Assembly: GCA_963971405.1 (NCBI GenBank)
Contig: OZ020491.1
Span: 5,388,855-5,452,854, forward strand
From: Psococerastis gibbosa
Lineage: Eukaryota; Arthropoda; Insecta; Psocodea; Psocidae
Reading direction: 5' to 3'
DNA length: 64,000 bases
Positions 10,699 through 21,447 of the stretch are shown here, in pieces (the first letter of the stretch is position 1; every line of letters begins with the position of its first letter). A model generated the notes under the pieces. It ran no database searches. It saw only the letters and a list, made by a program, of their open reading frames with translations, and had not been told where the DNA came from. Made by a program: the position numbers and the translations under genes.

Positions 10699-10787
10699 GT
10701 TAGTATACTAGCAAACACGCAATTTAAAAGGGATTGGGACGAGGCAGATAGATAGGCTAGTATACTAGCAAACACGCAATTTAAAGG
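10681..10787 (+). repeat. Tandem duplication of the exon 2 3' end and its splice donor
   Basis: The 57-bp unit 10681-10737 (last six codons, donor and start of the intron) is repeated at 10738-10787 with few changes. In the second copy the donor GT has become GC (ATAG|GCTAG) and the codons before it end in TAG. Use of the second copy would truncate the protein, so the first donor is the functional one. Confidence 0.85.
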
Positions 10788-11379
10788 GGAATCCTTCCAT
10801 ACTTTTTTTAAACAACAAGGGGCTAATTAATTCACTTCTGTTTGATAAAGAAATTATCCTAATCCTCGTTTGTGAAGTACATTTCATATATAAGCCATTT
10901 AATAATATAATATAATTGGTTTTTAGTTTTTTTATTTGTTAATTGTGTTTTAGTTTGCAGATTGAAAGTTGTTATGCATCAGTACAGATAATATATTCTA
11001 TTCTTTTACCACAAAAGGTTTACATGATATGAAGCACACTTGCAAAAATAGATTTGGTTTTATTGCATGTTAAAAATTCCATATATTTAACTCGCTATTG
11101 AGGTTTTCTCGTCTGGTTGTCTGTTAGTAAATTAGTCGTCAGGGAGAAGAAAGCTCGTCTTTACGTTCATGGGTTAGTCCTTACATTGCCAGAGTGGTAA
11201 ACTACCCACTGCAGGAAAGCCGTCGGAGACATCCTGATGAATGACCTAACAAAGTCTCATTCTGCTTCTTACCCCCGCAGAATCTCTTATTTAATTAAAT
11301 ATTATCCCTATACTTGGTATCCATTTTCATCCTCTTAAACCAAAAACGGATCTAAGCAGGTTCCTACTGCAAAAGTCAG

Positions 11380-11625
11380 TCAGAATGGCGTAGAGGTAAC
11401 GACTCGGACTATCATCCAGAAGGTGACTGGTTCGAGTCCCACCCGAATGCCAAAATTTTCTAGTGGTACAATTATTTATCTTCTGACTACCATGCTTCGG
11501 AGGGCATGTAAAGCCGGCGGTCCCGGCAGTCTTCCCTGACTGTCGATAGGTTAAACAGGAGGCTGTTGATGCAACCTGAAAACTCCTGTACCACGGGTAG
11601 TACCACCCCGACACGAATTTACTTT
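11380..11625 (+). mobile_element. SINE-1, tRNA-derived SINE
   Basis: The pol III A box is TGGCGTAGAGG near 11385 and an exact B box GGTTCGAGTCC lies near 11430. The body follows (ATGCTTCGGAGGGCATGTAA, GGCGGTCCCGG) and is shared with 52126-52290 and 53526-53705. The 3' part (CAGGAGGCTGTTGATGCAAC onward) differs from those copies, so the family has tail variants. Confidence 0.7.
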
Positions 11626-12195
11626 ACTTTTACTGCAAAAAATCGTCCAGTTTCGGTTTTCTAAACCCGCATGGATGATCTGAGAAGACTCTTTTATATA
11701 ATAAAGCTGGATTTTCTCACCCTGCGCCTCCCCCCTCCCCTCTTATTATTCAATAGGGTGCAATGACGTCACACAATTATTATCCTTAAGCACTGGGTCT
11801 CCATTTCCACCCTCTTAAACTAAAAGCATTTTCATGTGGTCCCATAAATAGGTTTCGGCAGCGTTTTCGCTTTGTCTGCTGCCGCTGTATACCTTTGTTA
11901 CTAAAAGCGTTTAACTCAAAGTGTATTACTTGTGTAATTGCGCCGCATCTCTGTTGTTGCGAAAGGACTTTCCCGCAATGGGAAAATATGAGAATAAATT
12001 AACTAATGCGAGTTGTTTTATTAATGCATACTTCGCCAGCGGACCTACTATGCCGTTCAGTATTAACTTATCCCTGGGGGTTAAAAATGTAAACAAAACA
12101 ACTTTGAATAGCACATTCCACTCTAAAATTACCTTGTTTACATTTTCAGCCCCAAGTTAGACTCGTGTCTGTACTTGGTTAAGTCATTCTTTCGC

Positions 12196-12300
12196 CTGTT
12201 GCAATGGTAAGCTTGTCTCAGCTTGTCCATTATCGCTTGTAGCCGGTGTAAGTTTATATTGAGAACGAAAACCAGTTTGCCAATGGCCAAAAATCCACAA
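12196..12300 (+). repeat. Rep-F copy
   Basis: GTAAGCTTGTCTCAGCTTGT, TTATCGCTTGTAGCCGGTGT and ACCAGTTTGCCAATGGCCAA. It abuts the FB-1 element at 12301, which is probably inserted in it. Confidence 0.6.
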
Positions 12301-12695
12301 GGTGCCCATTCCATTGAACGGCTAGGGCTATTTCCAAAAACGGTGACGTGGTAGCAGACATTCAAGACTTAGGTGGCGTTTCCACCGACTTCGCATTGCA
12401 GAATGCAAGTGGCATTCACGGAAATGTTTGTTTTACTCTATGCCATAGTTAAAATTGATCAATGATCATAGAGTAAAATCACAAACAAACAAACTAAAAT
12501 TAAAAAATGGCGTCATGGGATATGTTAAGTACAAACATTTTAATAGATTTCTATAAAAAGAAAAATTCTAATTTCCGTCAATGTCATTTGCATTCTGCAA
12601 TGCGAGGTCGGTGGAAACGCCACCTAAGTCTTGAATGTCTGCTACCACGTTACTGTTTTTGGAAATAGCCCTAGCCGGTCGATGGAATGGGCGCC
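12301..12695. mobile_element. FB-1 foldback element
   Basis: Left end GGTGCCCATTCCATTGAACG, right end GATGGAATGGGCGCC then TAA. Long inverted arms include GTGACGTGGTAGCAGACATT and TTGCAGAATGCAAGTGGCAT with their complements. The middle TTAAAATTGATCAATGATCA is itself palindromic. No coding capacity. Confidence 0.85.
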
Positions 12696-12854
12696 TAAGA
12701 AAACAATACAAATAATGTCGTTGGTATTGGACAAGGGACCTATGGGCCACTATAGCCTACGCTCACCCTTATAAACTGAGGAACTTACTAAACCCAAGCG
12801 ACGGCTGTGATATGTCAGAGATAAATCTTAATATTGTTCTGGATGGTGTCCCTG

Positions 12855-13523
12855 CTGCAGCCTGATCGAGGCGATTTTAATACCGGTATTTATTTAATCC
12901 CCTGCTATTAAAAATGTAAACAAGATAATTTTATAATGGAAATACTCAGTGTATCGAGAATAGGGGACATGATCTAAATGTTTTGATCTTCGGAACTATG
13001 TACGCCTAAGACAATAGTGTATAGTCCCACCTCTCGAACGAGACCATAAACACATCGCTACGACATCCACCGACCGAATGGCGTGCATTACAAAAAGAGG
13101 AAGTTATGCTGGCACACCCTGTAGTTAAAAATTGAGAGCGGGCAAAACATTTTTTTATCATTTTTCTATATACCACTAACAACACATTTTCAAAATTTTT
13201 ATAAATATTCATGGACTGTCCCTGGATTCCGAGGTTTAACCATTTTTTTGTCTAATTGCAATCCACTAAAATTGCAATTCAAAATTTGTTTGTTTACAGT
13301 TATAATCCTGGGGTATTTATTTAACCCCGGTATTATAATCGGCTCGATCTGTAGCCTGATCGAGGCGATTATAATACCGGGGTTAAATAAATACCCTAGG
13401 ATTATAACTGTAAACAAACAAATTTTGAATAGCACTTTCCATTCTAAAATTATCTTGTTTAAATTTTCAACACCAGGGGATTAAATAAATACCGGTATTA
13501 TAATCGCCTCGATCAGGCTGCAG
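12855..13523. mobile_element. FB-2 element carrying an internal foldback
   Basis: Starts CTGCAGCCTGATCGAGGCGA with TTTTAATACCGGTATTTA after it; ends ATAATCGCCTCGATCAGGCT GCAG. Subterminal inverted CTTGTTTACATTTTTAATAG-like segments also match. The middle (about 13000-13210) is unrelated to other copies and has no recognisable coding. The hairpin at 13277-13430 lies inside it. Confidence 0.75.
13277..13430. repeat. Hairpin of about 75-bp arms within the FB-2 element
   Basis: ATTCAAAATTTGTTTGTTTA through GGTATTATAATCGGCTCGAT, then an inverted copy ending AAACAAACAAATTTTGAAT. Near-perfect arms with almost no loop. The right-arm sequence recurs at the window's far end (63960-64000). Confidence 0.75.
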
Positions 13524-13619
13524 GCTGCTGGTATGTGGCATTGATAAATGACATGACTAATAACAATTGTTGGCCACAGCTCAATTTTCTCGGGGCTACT
13601 AACAAATCAAATTCAATAA

Positions 13620-13995
13620 AATTCTATGTTAAACTTACCGCCAACCGCCAACGGCCTTACAATGTTGATTCCATTAAAGCAGAGCATGTTTCAAACTGCG
13701 GCAACTTGGTAGTGTGCACAGCGTTGGCAGGGGAACCTGGTGGGACATGATAACGCGCTTAGGCAGTATAAGTCGAGTCCTGGTCACCTCCGATTTAATC
13801 GTGTGACTTTACCATGTTCCCCAAGTGGTTCGGAATCCACTATAATCAGGAGGTCCACCCTGTTAGTCAACTCCCCTTTCCCCGAGGTGGAAGAGTCTGC
13901 CCTTAGGGTGCCTCAAGTTAACAAACAGACTGACTCCCCCCGCCAGGCTGACAGGGTTGCTTAAAGCAGAAATGCTGAAAGCAGGCGTTAGAAAC
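13620..13995 (+). repeat. Rep-G, single-unit copy
   Basis: Contains ACTTGGTAGTGTGCACAGCG, GGTGGGACATGATAACGCGC and AGTGGTTCGGAATCCACTAT, and ends GCTGAAAGCAGGCGTTAGAA. It has one copy of the segment that is repeated six times at 44566-45477. Other copies: 41860 (+), 55120 (+), 16395 (-), 51160 (-), 60825 and 61120 (-). Confidence 0.75.
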
Positions 13996-15244
13996 ATGTT
14001 AAACCTACCGAAAAAAAATTCCACTATTTGTCTTGATTTTCTCTGACAACCCTATGATAGACATTTCCCGAGTTATTTAAATTTTGTACTTATTCCCCCT
14101 TCAATAATTGTGCCTAAAATAGTTAAATAAGAAATAAGTGGATTCTAACATAACAACTTACAGTATGTACCTATCAGACTGTCGCAAACTCAGTACAATT
14201 TTGTTCCGCCCTATATAAGTATCCTAACTTGGGGGTACCTATCGTGTAATATACAATAGGCTTATAGTATACATATTCTAAACGCTTTCGGGTAAACATG
14301 TCCAGAATTTTCTGTTGAATTTATTACAAATAGTACCCACTTCAGGAAATTTATTACATCTGCATAATGTCTGATATTAATTTATCTCACGCAGTATATT
14401 TATTGTCCTCCAGTTTACGTCTTTATTTTCTCTGAGGGACTATAAAGTAGGCAAAGACACTAATGAGATGCCGAGAGACTGAGGAGACATAAGAAATTCA
14501 TTGCAAGTTTAAGATAAATTCATTTAATTGTTTGCATGCGATTAACCTTAACTTGAAAAATAAAAAAATAAAAAAAGGCAGCTGCTGAGTGAAAATGTCA
14601 CATAAAAGTAGTTACAGTTGCAGATGCAATTGGGGAGCCATAAACCATTATTTCGCGGATAGTGTTTCAAAAATTAACCGCCCCCCCCCCCCCAGAGACT
14701 CCAGGCCACCCTTATTTGCCGTATTATGAATAAGTATTCGTATGTAAAACCTAAACTTTACTTTTATTGCGCTCCTAGTATCTTAATAAGAATTTTCATG
14801 TCAAAAGGTGTAGGTGGGTACCGTACTTAACTAACCGTTTTGTGTTCAAATTCCTCCTTTATCTCCATTTTTCAAGTATTTATTCAATGGATAGTGCCAG
14901 TTTTCTGTTGAGTGAGCGTTCTAAAAAATCAGCAAGAGTTCCAGATTTTAAATTAAAAAAATATCACAAAGTTTACTCATCTCTTTTTAACTTTATCTCT
15001 GGAAATAATTCCAGCATTACAATTTTTTTTTTTGATACGCCAACGGATGCAGTACCTAACTACCAAAGCCGACCGGCTTCGACCTAAATAATAAAGAAAT
15101 TTATATCAAAATGTAGAGGAACCTCTTTTCTGCTTTATAACCACTTATTTATGGCTCTGCGATCGATATGTCATGAAAACTGTGAATTTGTAAAAATATT
15201 GTCTGGTGGGGGGGGGGGGGGGATTGTTGCCCTTAGTATTAAGG

Positions 15245-15380
15245 TGGCTTCGGCCATTGTGGGTAAGTCAACTGGAGTTCTAAATCGGCCCTGAAGGCAA
15301 GGTAGCGTGCTTACACTTGTGAGTCGCTGCACACGTTGCGTTCGGAGACGTGTCGCAACTCGACCCAAGTACCAATACAT
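15245..15380 (+). repeat. Rep-H, diverged copy
   Basis: AAGGTAGCGTGCTTACACTT, GTGAGTCGCTGCACACGTTG and GAGACGTGTCGCAACTCG match the Rep-H core with many changes. Confidence 0.5.
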
Positions 15381-15534
15381 AGGGAGGCGATTAACCTTTT
15401 TTTAAGCAAGCAAAAAGCAAAATAGGAGAAATAGGGCATTGGAGCGCACCAAAAATCTTTTTCAAACCCTGGGGCCAACTGCTGAATTTTTTTAATGGCT
15501 CAAATGAGACCTGGTTTGAAGCAAAATTGTCTCA

Positions 15535-16238
15535 TCTCTCGCCAATGGCGTAAATTCCCTAAATTTCTGGGGGGGGGGGGGGCTTTAGGACCCAAGACTT
15601 TGATCCCCTGGAGAAAAAAGTCGGGGGGGGGGGGGGCTTTAGGACCCCAAGACTTTGATCCTTTGATCCCCCGGAGAAAAAAGTCGATAAATGGGCCCAA
15701 ATTAGTGAGGGTTTACGCATAATATACCCTGGAGAAAGGGGAGCCTGGGGGTCTCACCCGGAGGAAAAAAATTGATAAATGGGCCCAAATTAGCAAGGTT
15801 TTACGAATGTCCGACCCTGGACAAAGGGGGGCCCGAGGGTCTCCTCCGGAGAAAAAAATCGATGAATAGGCTCTAATTAGGGAGGTTTTACGCATTTTGC
15901 AAGCAGTAAAGTTGAGATTTTGCAGACGAATAAACTTACCACTGAGGGGGCCCGGGGGTCTCCCCCGGAGAAAAATTGAAAAAAATAGCTCTGAAGTATT
16001 GGTGTTTTAAGCATTTTGAGTAATATATTTTTTGTGAAAGTACTTGGTCAATATGTTGATTTTTTTCATGTAAAATACGCATACTAAGAATTAATTTCCC
16101 TTTCATTATTATTGATACCATGCCTTTAGCCTCCAAAACGTCTTTGTCACCAGAAATTCTGGGGAGGGGGCTTGGGGTGGACCTGGGGGGGGGGGCTTAG
16201 CCCCCCAGGACCCTCCTATTTACGCCAATGTCTCTCGC
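15535..16238. mobile_element. hAT-like element with internal degenerate tandem repeat
   Basis: Element 15543-16230 (688 bp) begins CAATGGCGTAAATTCC and ends GGAC...TATTTACGCCAATG, flanked by the perfect 8-bp duplication TCTCTCGC (15535-15542 and 16231-16238). The interior has five or six degenerate units of the type GGGTCTC..CCGGAGAAAAAA, GATAAATGGGCCCAAATTAG, GGTTTTACGCAT, alternating with G-runs. No coding frame is recognisable. Confidence 0.85.
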
Positions 16239-16394
16239 ACAAGTATATATGTACTGTATATACAACAGAAGTCCCCCTGCGTACACACTTGTGTGAATGG
16301 ATAGGTATTAGTTGGGGAGGGGGTACAACCTGCGTAATTAGACAGGGAGAGCTTTGTATAGAGAGAGGGTTGGAGTGAGGTTAATTGTTTGTTT

Positions 16395-16640
16395 GTTTTC
16401 CAATGCCTGCTTTCAGCATTTCTGCTTGAAGCAACCCTGTTAGCCTGGGGGGGGGGGGTGAGTCTGTTTCTTACCTTGAGGCACTCTTAGGGCAGACTCC
16501 TTCACCTCAGCAGGGAGAAGGGGAGTTTACTGACAGGTAGGACCTCCCTATTATACTGTAGTGGATTCCAAACCACTTGGAGAATATAGCAAAGTAACAC
16601 GATTAATTCGGAGGTGACCAGGACTCGACTTTCAATTTTT
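16395..16640 (-). repeat. Rep-G copy
   Basis: Reverse complement of the Rep-G 3' part: AATGCCTGCTTTCAGCATTT, then GAGTCTGTTTCTTACCTTGA, and GTGGATTCCAAACCACTTGG. A G-run replaces part of the C-rich segment seen in other copies. Confidence 0.65.
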
Positions 16641-16854
16641 TTTAAAGACATTTTCACATTTTCACGGCAGCCACGAATCGGGCTACGATGGGCGCGGAGC
16701 GTCTGAACGCTCTAGCGTTACTATACCTTCATAAAGATATCGAAGTGACGGCGGAGGAAATATTAAAGGAGTACGTATCATAGCTATCTATATATATGTA
16801 TAGTTTATATTGTAATCCATACATTGCAACTCAAGTAATTAATGTGAGTTTACT

Positions 16855-17665
16855 ATGCTTAAGTGTTTTCAGGCTGAAGTCTGTGCCATTGCTGAGTGCT
16901 TAAGGGAAATTCTGAGAATGGAATATGAGAATAAGACCATTCACATTTTTTCTGATAGCCAGGCAGCTATTAAAGCTCTGGATTCTTACTGTACTAAATC
17001 AAAGTTAGTACGGGATTGTAAACAGCTCCTACTCAGAGTAAGTAAAAATAATAAACTTAAGTTGGAGTGGGTGCCGGGACACTCTGGAGTAGAGGGAAAT
17101 GAACGAGCCGATGCACTAGCAAATATAGGTTCGGACTCAATATTTGTTGGACCAGAGCCAACCTGTGGTATATCCTATGGAAGTGTACGCACTATAGTTG
17201 ACAGATGGATCCAGACCAAGAAAATTGAATCCTGGCACAATATGACAGAAAAACGAAGTCTAAAAAGACTTGGAATAAAACCATCAAAAAAACTTACCCA
17301 AAATTTGCTATTACTTGGCAGATTAGAAATAAGGAATATTGTTGGTTTGCTCACAGGGCACTGCCACCTAAGGCATCATCTGTATAAACTCAAAGTCCAC
17401 ACGGGCAGTAGAGAAAGTAGATGGTGTGAAATGGAGGACGAAACAGCAGAGCACGTTCTCTTAGAATGTGAAGCTCTGGCCAAAAACCGTTTCAGGATAC
17501 TGGGAATACCAGGGTCAGAAACGAAGACAATTCGTGAAGATCCAGTAGGAAAAACCCGCTCTTTCATCAAGAAAGTGGGTATATTCCAGACATGAATCTC
17601 CATGACAAAGCGGCTGCAATAGATCTCAAAGGTCGACGCAACGAACCTTACCTTAAGGAGGCACC

Positions 17666-17703
<38 letters not shown>

Positions 17704-17712
17704 CTTAAGTGT
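16855..17712 (+). mobile_element. Young 5'-truncated LINE insertion
   Basis: The LINE proper is 16867-17700, ending in 33 consecutive A (17668-17700). Identical 12-mers ATGCTTAAGTGT flank it (16855-16866 and 17701-17712). Target duplication, poly(A) and 5' truncation are the marks of target-primed reverse transcription. The undamaged reading frame, perfect duplication and uninterrupted A tail point to a recent event. It lies in intron 2, in the same sense as the gene. Confidence 0.92.
16867..17595 (+). CDS. LINE ORF2 C-terminal part: RNase H domain and Cys-rich tail
   Basis: An intact 242-codon frame in a 5'-truncated non-LTR retrotransposon. RNase H features: FSDSQAAIKAL with the catalytic Asp near the start, and later VPGHSGVEGNERADALA with the His/Asp pair. 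The first catalytic Asp and Glu would lie in the truncated part or its edge (AEVCAIAECL). After it, GLLTGHCHLRHHLYKL and WCEMEDETAEHVLLECEAL form the Cys/His tail motif usual in RNase H-bearing LINEs of insects. The apparent ATG at 16855 belongs to the target duplication and is not an element start codon. It cannot act alone because endonuclease and reverse transcriptase are missing. Confidence 0.85.
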   Translation, partial: FQAEVCAIAECLREILRMEYENKTIHIFSDSQAAIKALDSYCTKSKLVRDCKQLLLRVSKNNKLKLEWVPGHSGVEGNERADALANIGSDSIFVGPEPTCGISYGSVRTIVDRWIQTKKIESWHNMTEKRSLKRLGIKPSKKLTQNLLLLGRLEIRNIVGLLTGHCHLRHHLYKLKVHTGSRESRWCEMEDETAEHVLLECEALAKNRFRILGIPGSETKTIREDPVGKTRSFIKKVGIFQT

Positions 17713-17911
17713 CCACTCTATAATAGAACCTCCTGACTGTATACTTTCCATCCACTAGTTCAACCACCCCCCCCCCCCCTCCAAAAATGTCTAGATCCGC
17801 AAGTGACTTAAAATACCCTTTATCTGGCTTAGAGGTCTCGGCAGCTCCTTAAATTATAGAAAAGGTCAGACTATGCTACTGTTTCATCAAGATATTCCTG
17901 ACTAAAGTAAA

Positions 17912-18493
17912 GAACCGGTCCGAGTTTACTCGAACATGCTTTCCAATTTATCAAAATTAGTAGATAGAGAAAATGAGTAATTTCATGGTAAATAATTTTC
18001 CTGTGGTTAAATTTCCGATATCTCGGGGGGGGGGGGGGAGGGGTTGTCCACTTGACGTCACTGGAGGTGATCGCATTTTATCAACATTAATAACAACTAC
18101 AACATATGTGAATGTAAAAGAAATCGTTGGAGCTGTTTTGGAGAAATAAATTTTTTAGACGTTTTTTTTGTAGTTTTTTGAGAATAACCCCCCCCCCCCC
18201 AGATTGAGTTAGCCCAAAATAAAAAAAATGGTCTCGAGGCATGATTTTAGTGAACGTACATGCAAAATTTCATCAAAATCGGCCGAGTACCTTCTCCGGA
18301 AATAGATGACAGACAGACATACACACATACAGGCAGACATACACCTCAACAGACAGACCGACAGACAGACATTTCATAAAAATCACCTTTTTGGGTTCCT
18401 GGGACCTCAAAACGTGTAATTCCGTTAAAATCTCGGAATCGGAAATTTCGACCATCACAAAGCTTTCCTTTTACTACGTATAAATTGGAAAGC
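17912..18493 (-). repeat. Rep-A copy with internal deletion
   Basis: Begins GAACCGGTCCGAGTTTACTC and ends TTGGAAAGC. About 280 bp are missing between the poly-G region (about 18025-18060) and GCATTTTATCAACATTAATA. A GACA-type microsatellite lies at about 18306-18372. Confidence 0.85.
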
Positions 18494-18559
18494 AATAAAA
18501 TAATAACCCGTAGTTATTTGCAATTTCCGTAATAGTTGATAGCTCTTTGCACATTATAT

Positions 18560-18712
18560 TCAAGTCAAGAGATTTTAACGGAATTACACGTTTTGAGGTC
18601 CCAGGAACCCAAAAAGGTGATTTTTATGAAATGTCTGTCTGTCGGTCTGTCTGTTTTGGTGTATGTCTGCCTGTATGTGTGTATGTCTGTCTGTCATCTA
18701 TTATATATATGA
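18560..18712 (+). repeat. Rep-A fragment with expanded GTCT/GTAT microsatellite
   Basis: AGAGATTTTAACGGAATTAC through GAAATGTCTGTCTGTCGGTC, then TGTATGTGTG-type repeats. It is an inverted partner of the adjacent copy at 17912-18493, so the pair could form a stem. Confidence 0.7.
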
Positions 18713-18897
18713 TATGTATGGCCGTATGTTGATATTATGGTGAGTGAAATGAATCCTGAGGTTTATGCTGTCGGTATGTGTGGGTTTTCTAAATATATTT
18801 CAGGTAAAAGTCTTCTGTCTCAGTCTTCCCTGGTCCAGTATATATAAACAGCCACTCCTGTGACTATGATAATTTTAAGATTTTAGAATTTAACTTA

Positions 18898-19096
18898 AGA
18901 AGGAAAAGGAATAGAAGGAAAAGTAGAAGAAGAATAAGAAGAAGAGGACGAAAAAGAAGAAAAAAGAAGCGGAAGAAGAAGTATAAGAAGAAAAATAATA
19001 TGAAGTAGAAGTAGATAAAAAGATAAAGAAGAAGTAGAAATAGGAAAAAAGAAGAAGTAGAAATAGGAAAAAAGAAGAAGAAGAAGAAGATGAAAG
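18898..19096. repeat. GAA/AAG-rich simple repeat
   Basis: About 200 bp of imperfect GAA, AAG and AGGAAAA units. Open frames through it are low-complexity and are not genes. Confidence 0.9.
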
Positions 19097-19906
19097 ATAA
19101 TTTCAATTTCGTTATGGCTTATACGATATGTGCTCAAATTCTGCTGAAGACTTCGGATCTCTGCAATTCCCCTTCTCCCCTTTCTTAGCCGGCTTTAGCT
19201 ACATTTGTTGCGAAATCCACCGCCTTGAAAACTGTGAAAAGTTGGCATAGGTAATCCAGTTAGCTCACAAACGACAAGAAAAACTAATGAGACACTTGAA
19301 GCACACAGATTAAAGTCAAGAAGCTTACGCCCCATCTCAACAAAGCCAAAAGCCCTTAAGAATATCACTGCGCTAGTAATTCTCATGATAAATTTACAAA
19401 CATTTATTACACGTCAAGTTAAGCATGACAACAGGAACGTTTCCTTTGACAACCTTTGACTTTGTTTTAAAGTTATAAAGAGTTTCTAAGGAGACAAAGC
19501 GTCGTGGATAAAAAAAAAATTGTACAAATTGTTGTTTAATCTTCTGTAACAGTCATTTCAAACTGATATCTCGAGGATTTTTACATTGTCAAGTTGTATT
19601 TGTATCTTTTTATTCCTTTGACAGTTATTTCAGTTGGAATTTTTAATTTAATATTCAGTCTTCTGCTGAATGACGTGTATTGTAATTTTCTATGGCGTCG
19701 AGGTGAAAAAGAATGGCCTCGGTGCTTGGAAAATAAATGTTGTGTGATTGCCATGCAATTTTCTGAAGTAAATAAACAACGTAGCTGCGCTCAATTTATC
19801 CAAGTATACTACTATAGTAAAAATTTTTGAACTGACATCTACAGTACCATATATTCTTATATTTGGTGAGTTACTTTTGCTACTGCCCTACTAAGGCATT
19901 TAAAGA

Positions 19907-20787
19907 GAACTGGTCCGAGTTTACTCAAACATGCTTTCCAATTTATCAACATTAGTAGATAGAGAAAATGAGTAGTTTCATGGTAAATAATTTTCCTATG
20001 GTTAAATTGCGGATATCTCAGGGGGGGGGGGGGTTGTCCACCTAACGTCACTGAAGGGGAGATAAATTCCAGACAGGTCAGACCAACATATTAACACACA
20101 GCAATAATGGCAGGACACGCAATGCATTTCAGCGCGAATTATCATTTTTTTAAAAATAACTTTTTGCACAAAACCAAATAGTTTTTTGGGAAAGCAAACT
20201 GTCCGGTTTCGTTACTCAATTTAACACCTAAAACATGCCAGAAGGTAGAAATCATCGATAGAAAGGTTTCGCAGAAAAATTATTTTTTAAGCATTTTTCA
20301 TTAAAATTTAGTTATTTTTATTTTTTTACCCCCAGAATCAAACTATCAAGGGGCAAGCGACCCCCCGCATTTTGTCAACATTAAAGACGACTACAATATA
20401 TGTGAATTTAAAAGAAATTGTTAGAGCCGTTTTTGAGAAATAAGTTTTTTAGACGTTTTTTTTTGGATTTGTTTGATAATAAAACCCCCCCAAATTGAGT
20501 AGCCCAAAATAAAAAAATGGTCTCGAGGCATGATGTTTTTTATGAACCTACATGCTAAATTTCATCAAAATCAACCGAGTAGTTTGCCCGCAAATTGATG
20601 AACAGACAGACAGACAGAGCGACAGACAGACAGACAGACAGACAGAGCTACAGACAGACATTTTGTAAAAACCACTTTTTTGGGTTCCTGGGACCTCAAA
20701 ACGTGTAAATCCGTTGAAATCTCGGAATCGAAAATTTCTACCGTCACAAAGCTTTCCTTATACTAGCCTACGTATAAATTGGAAAGC
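19907..20787 (-). repeat. Rep-A, full-length copy
   Basis: Starts GAACTGGTCCGAGTTTACTC, ends AAATTGGAAAGC. It holds the CAGACAGACAGA tract at about 20604-20660 and the segment CTATCAAGGGGCAAGCGACC common to the family. Confidence 0.88.
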
Positions 20788-20921
20788 AAAAAATAAGCCC
20801 GAATGCTTTTTAAACCATTTTAATACGCGTGCTATAATCTCCCTCTCCCAGCAGCTATCAATTTTTTTTTTCATGATGTTACCACTGAGCGCAGAAAAAC
20901 TAAGTTATACATAAGTTAAGC

Positions 20922-20947
20922 ATATATATATATATATATATATATAT
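20922..20947. repeat. AT dinucleotide repeat
   Basis: About 13 AT units in the distal part of intron 2. Confidence 0.9.
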
Positions 20948-21447
20948 GTTGACATAACTATCTGATTGATTTATTCCATTTTATGTCTCGTAAGTGAACT
21001 TTCATCCCTGCTCGGAATAATTTAATCTTATTCCCAGATAATATATCGTATTAATTACACGCCGCGGTATTTTATTAATGAGCTCACATTAGCATGACCA
21101 TTCATGGATTAACGGAAAGTTATATTCGAAAAAATTGTTAAATTCTCCACTAATTCTGAGTCGATCTAATTGTACAAATATTTCTTACGCCCTGGCCTCT
21201 CTTACAAGGCCTTAGCCAGAAATATTTTTCGGGGGGGGGGGGGTCCATCCATCCATGACGATACCGGAGGTGAGGTAGCCTGAGGTAAACAGACAGGTCT
21301 TCCTTAGACCTCCGTTCATGGCTGGCATTGTAAATTGGGTGTGATATGAGGAATTCGAGTACAATAAAACAACTATATGTTTTATTTTTATCCTGTATTG
21401 TAAAGTCCTTTAAATAATGAAAACTGCCTACTTTTCCTTTATTACAG

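Larger units (their letters stand above)
10699..21447 (+). other. Intron 2 of the GTPase gene (phase 0, 10749 bp)
   Basis: Donor GTTAGT at 10699; acceptor CTTTTCCTTTATTACAG ending 21447. Joining 10698 to 21448 continues the frame from ...EEDRQ to VEFKTTESVV without interruption. The intron holds SINE-1, Rep-F, FB-1, FB-2, Rep-G, Rep-H, a hAT-like element, a young LINE, two full Rep-A copies and a GAA tract. Stretches such as 10790-11370, 11640-12190 and 14000-15230 show nothing else identifiable. Confidence 0.85.

Noticed and set aside
10563..10775. Antisense frames over exon 2
   Set aside because: Shadows of the coding exon; no independent support.
16855..16866. ATG at 16855 as the start codon of a 246-codon gene
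   Set aside because: It lies in the 12-bp target duplication, repeated after the poly(A) tail at 17701, so it is host flank and not part of the LINE.
20922..20947. AT repeat as a TATA promoter
   Set aside because: A pure dinucleotide run inside intron 2 with no initiator or downstream gene start.
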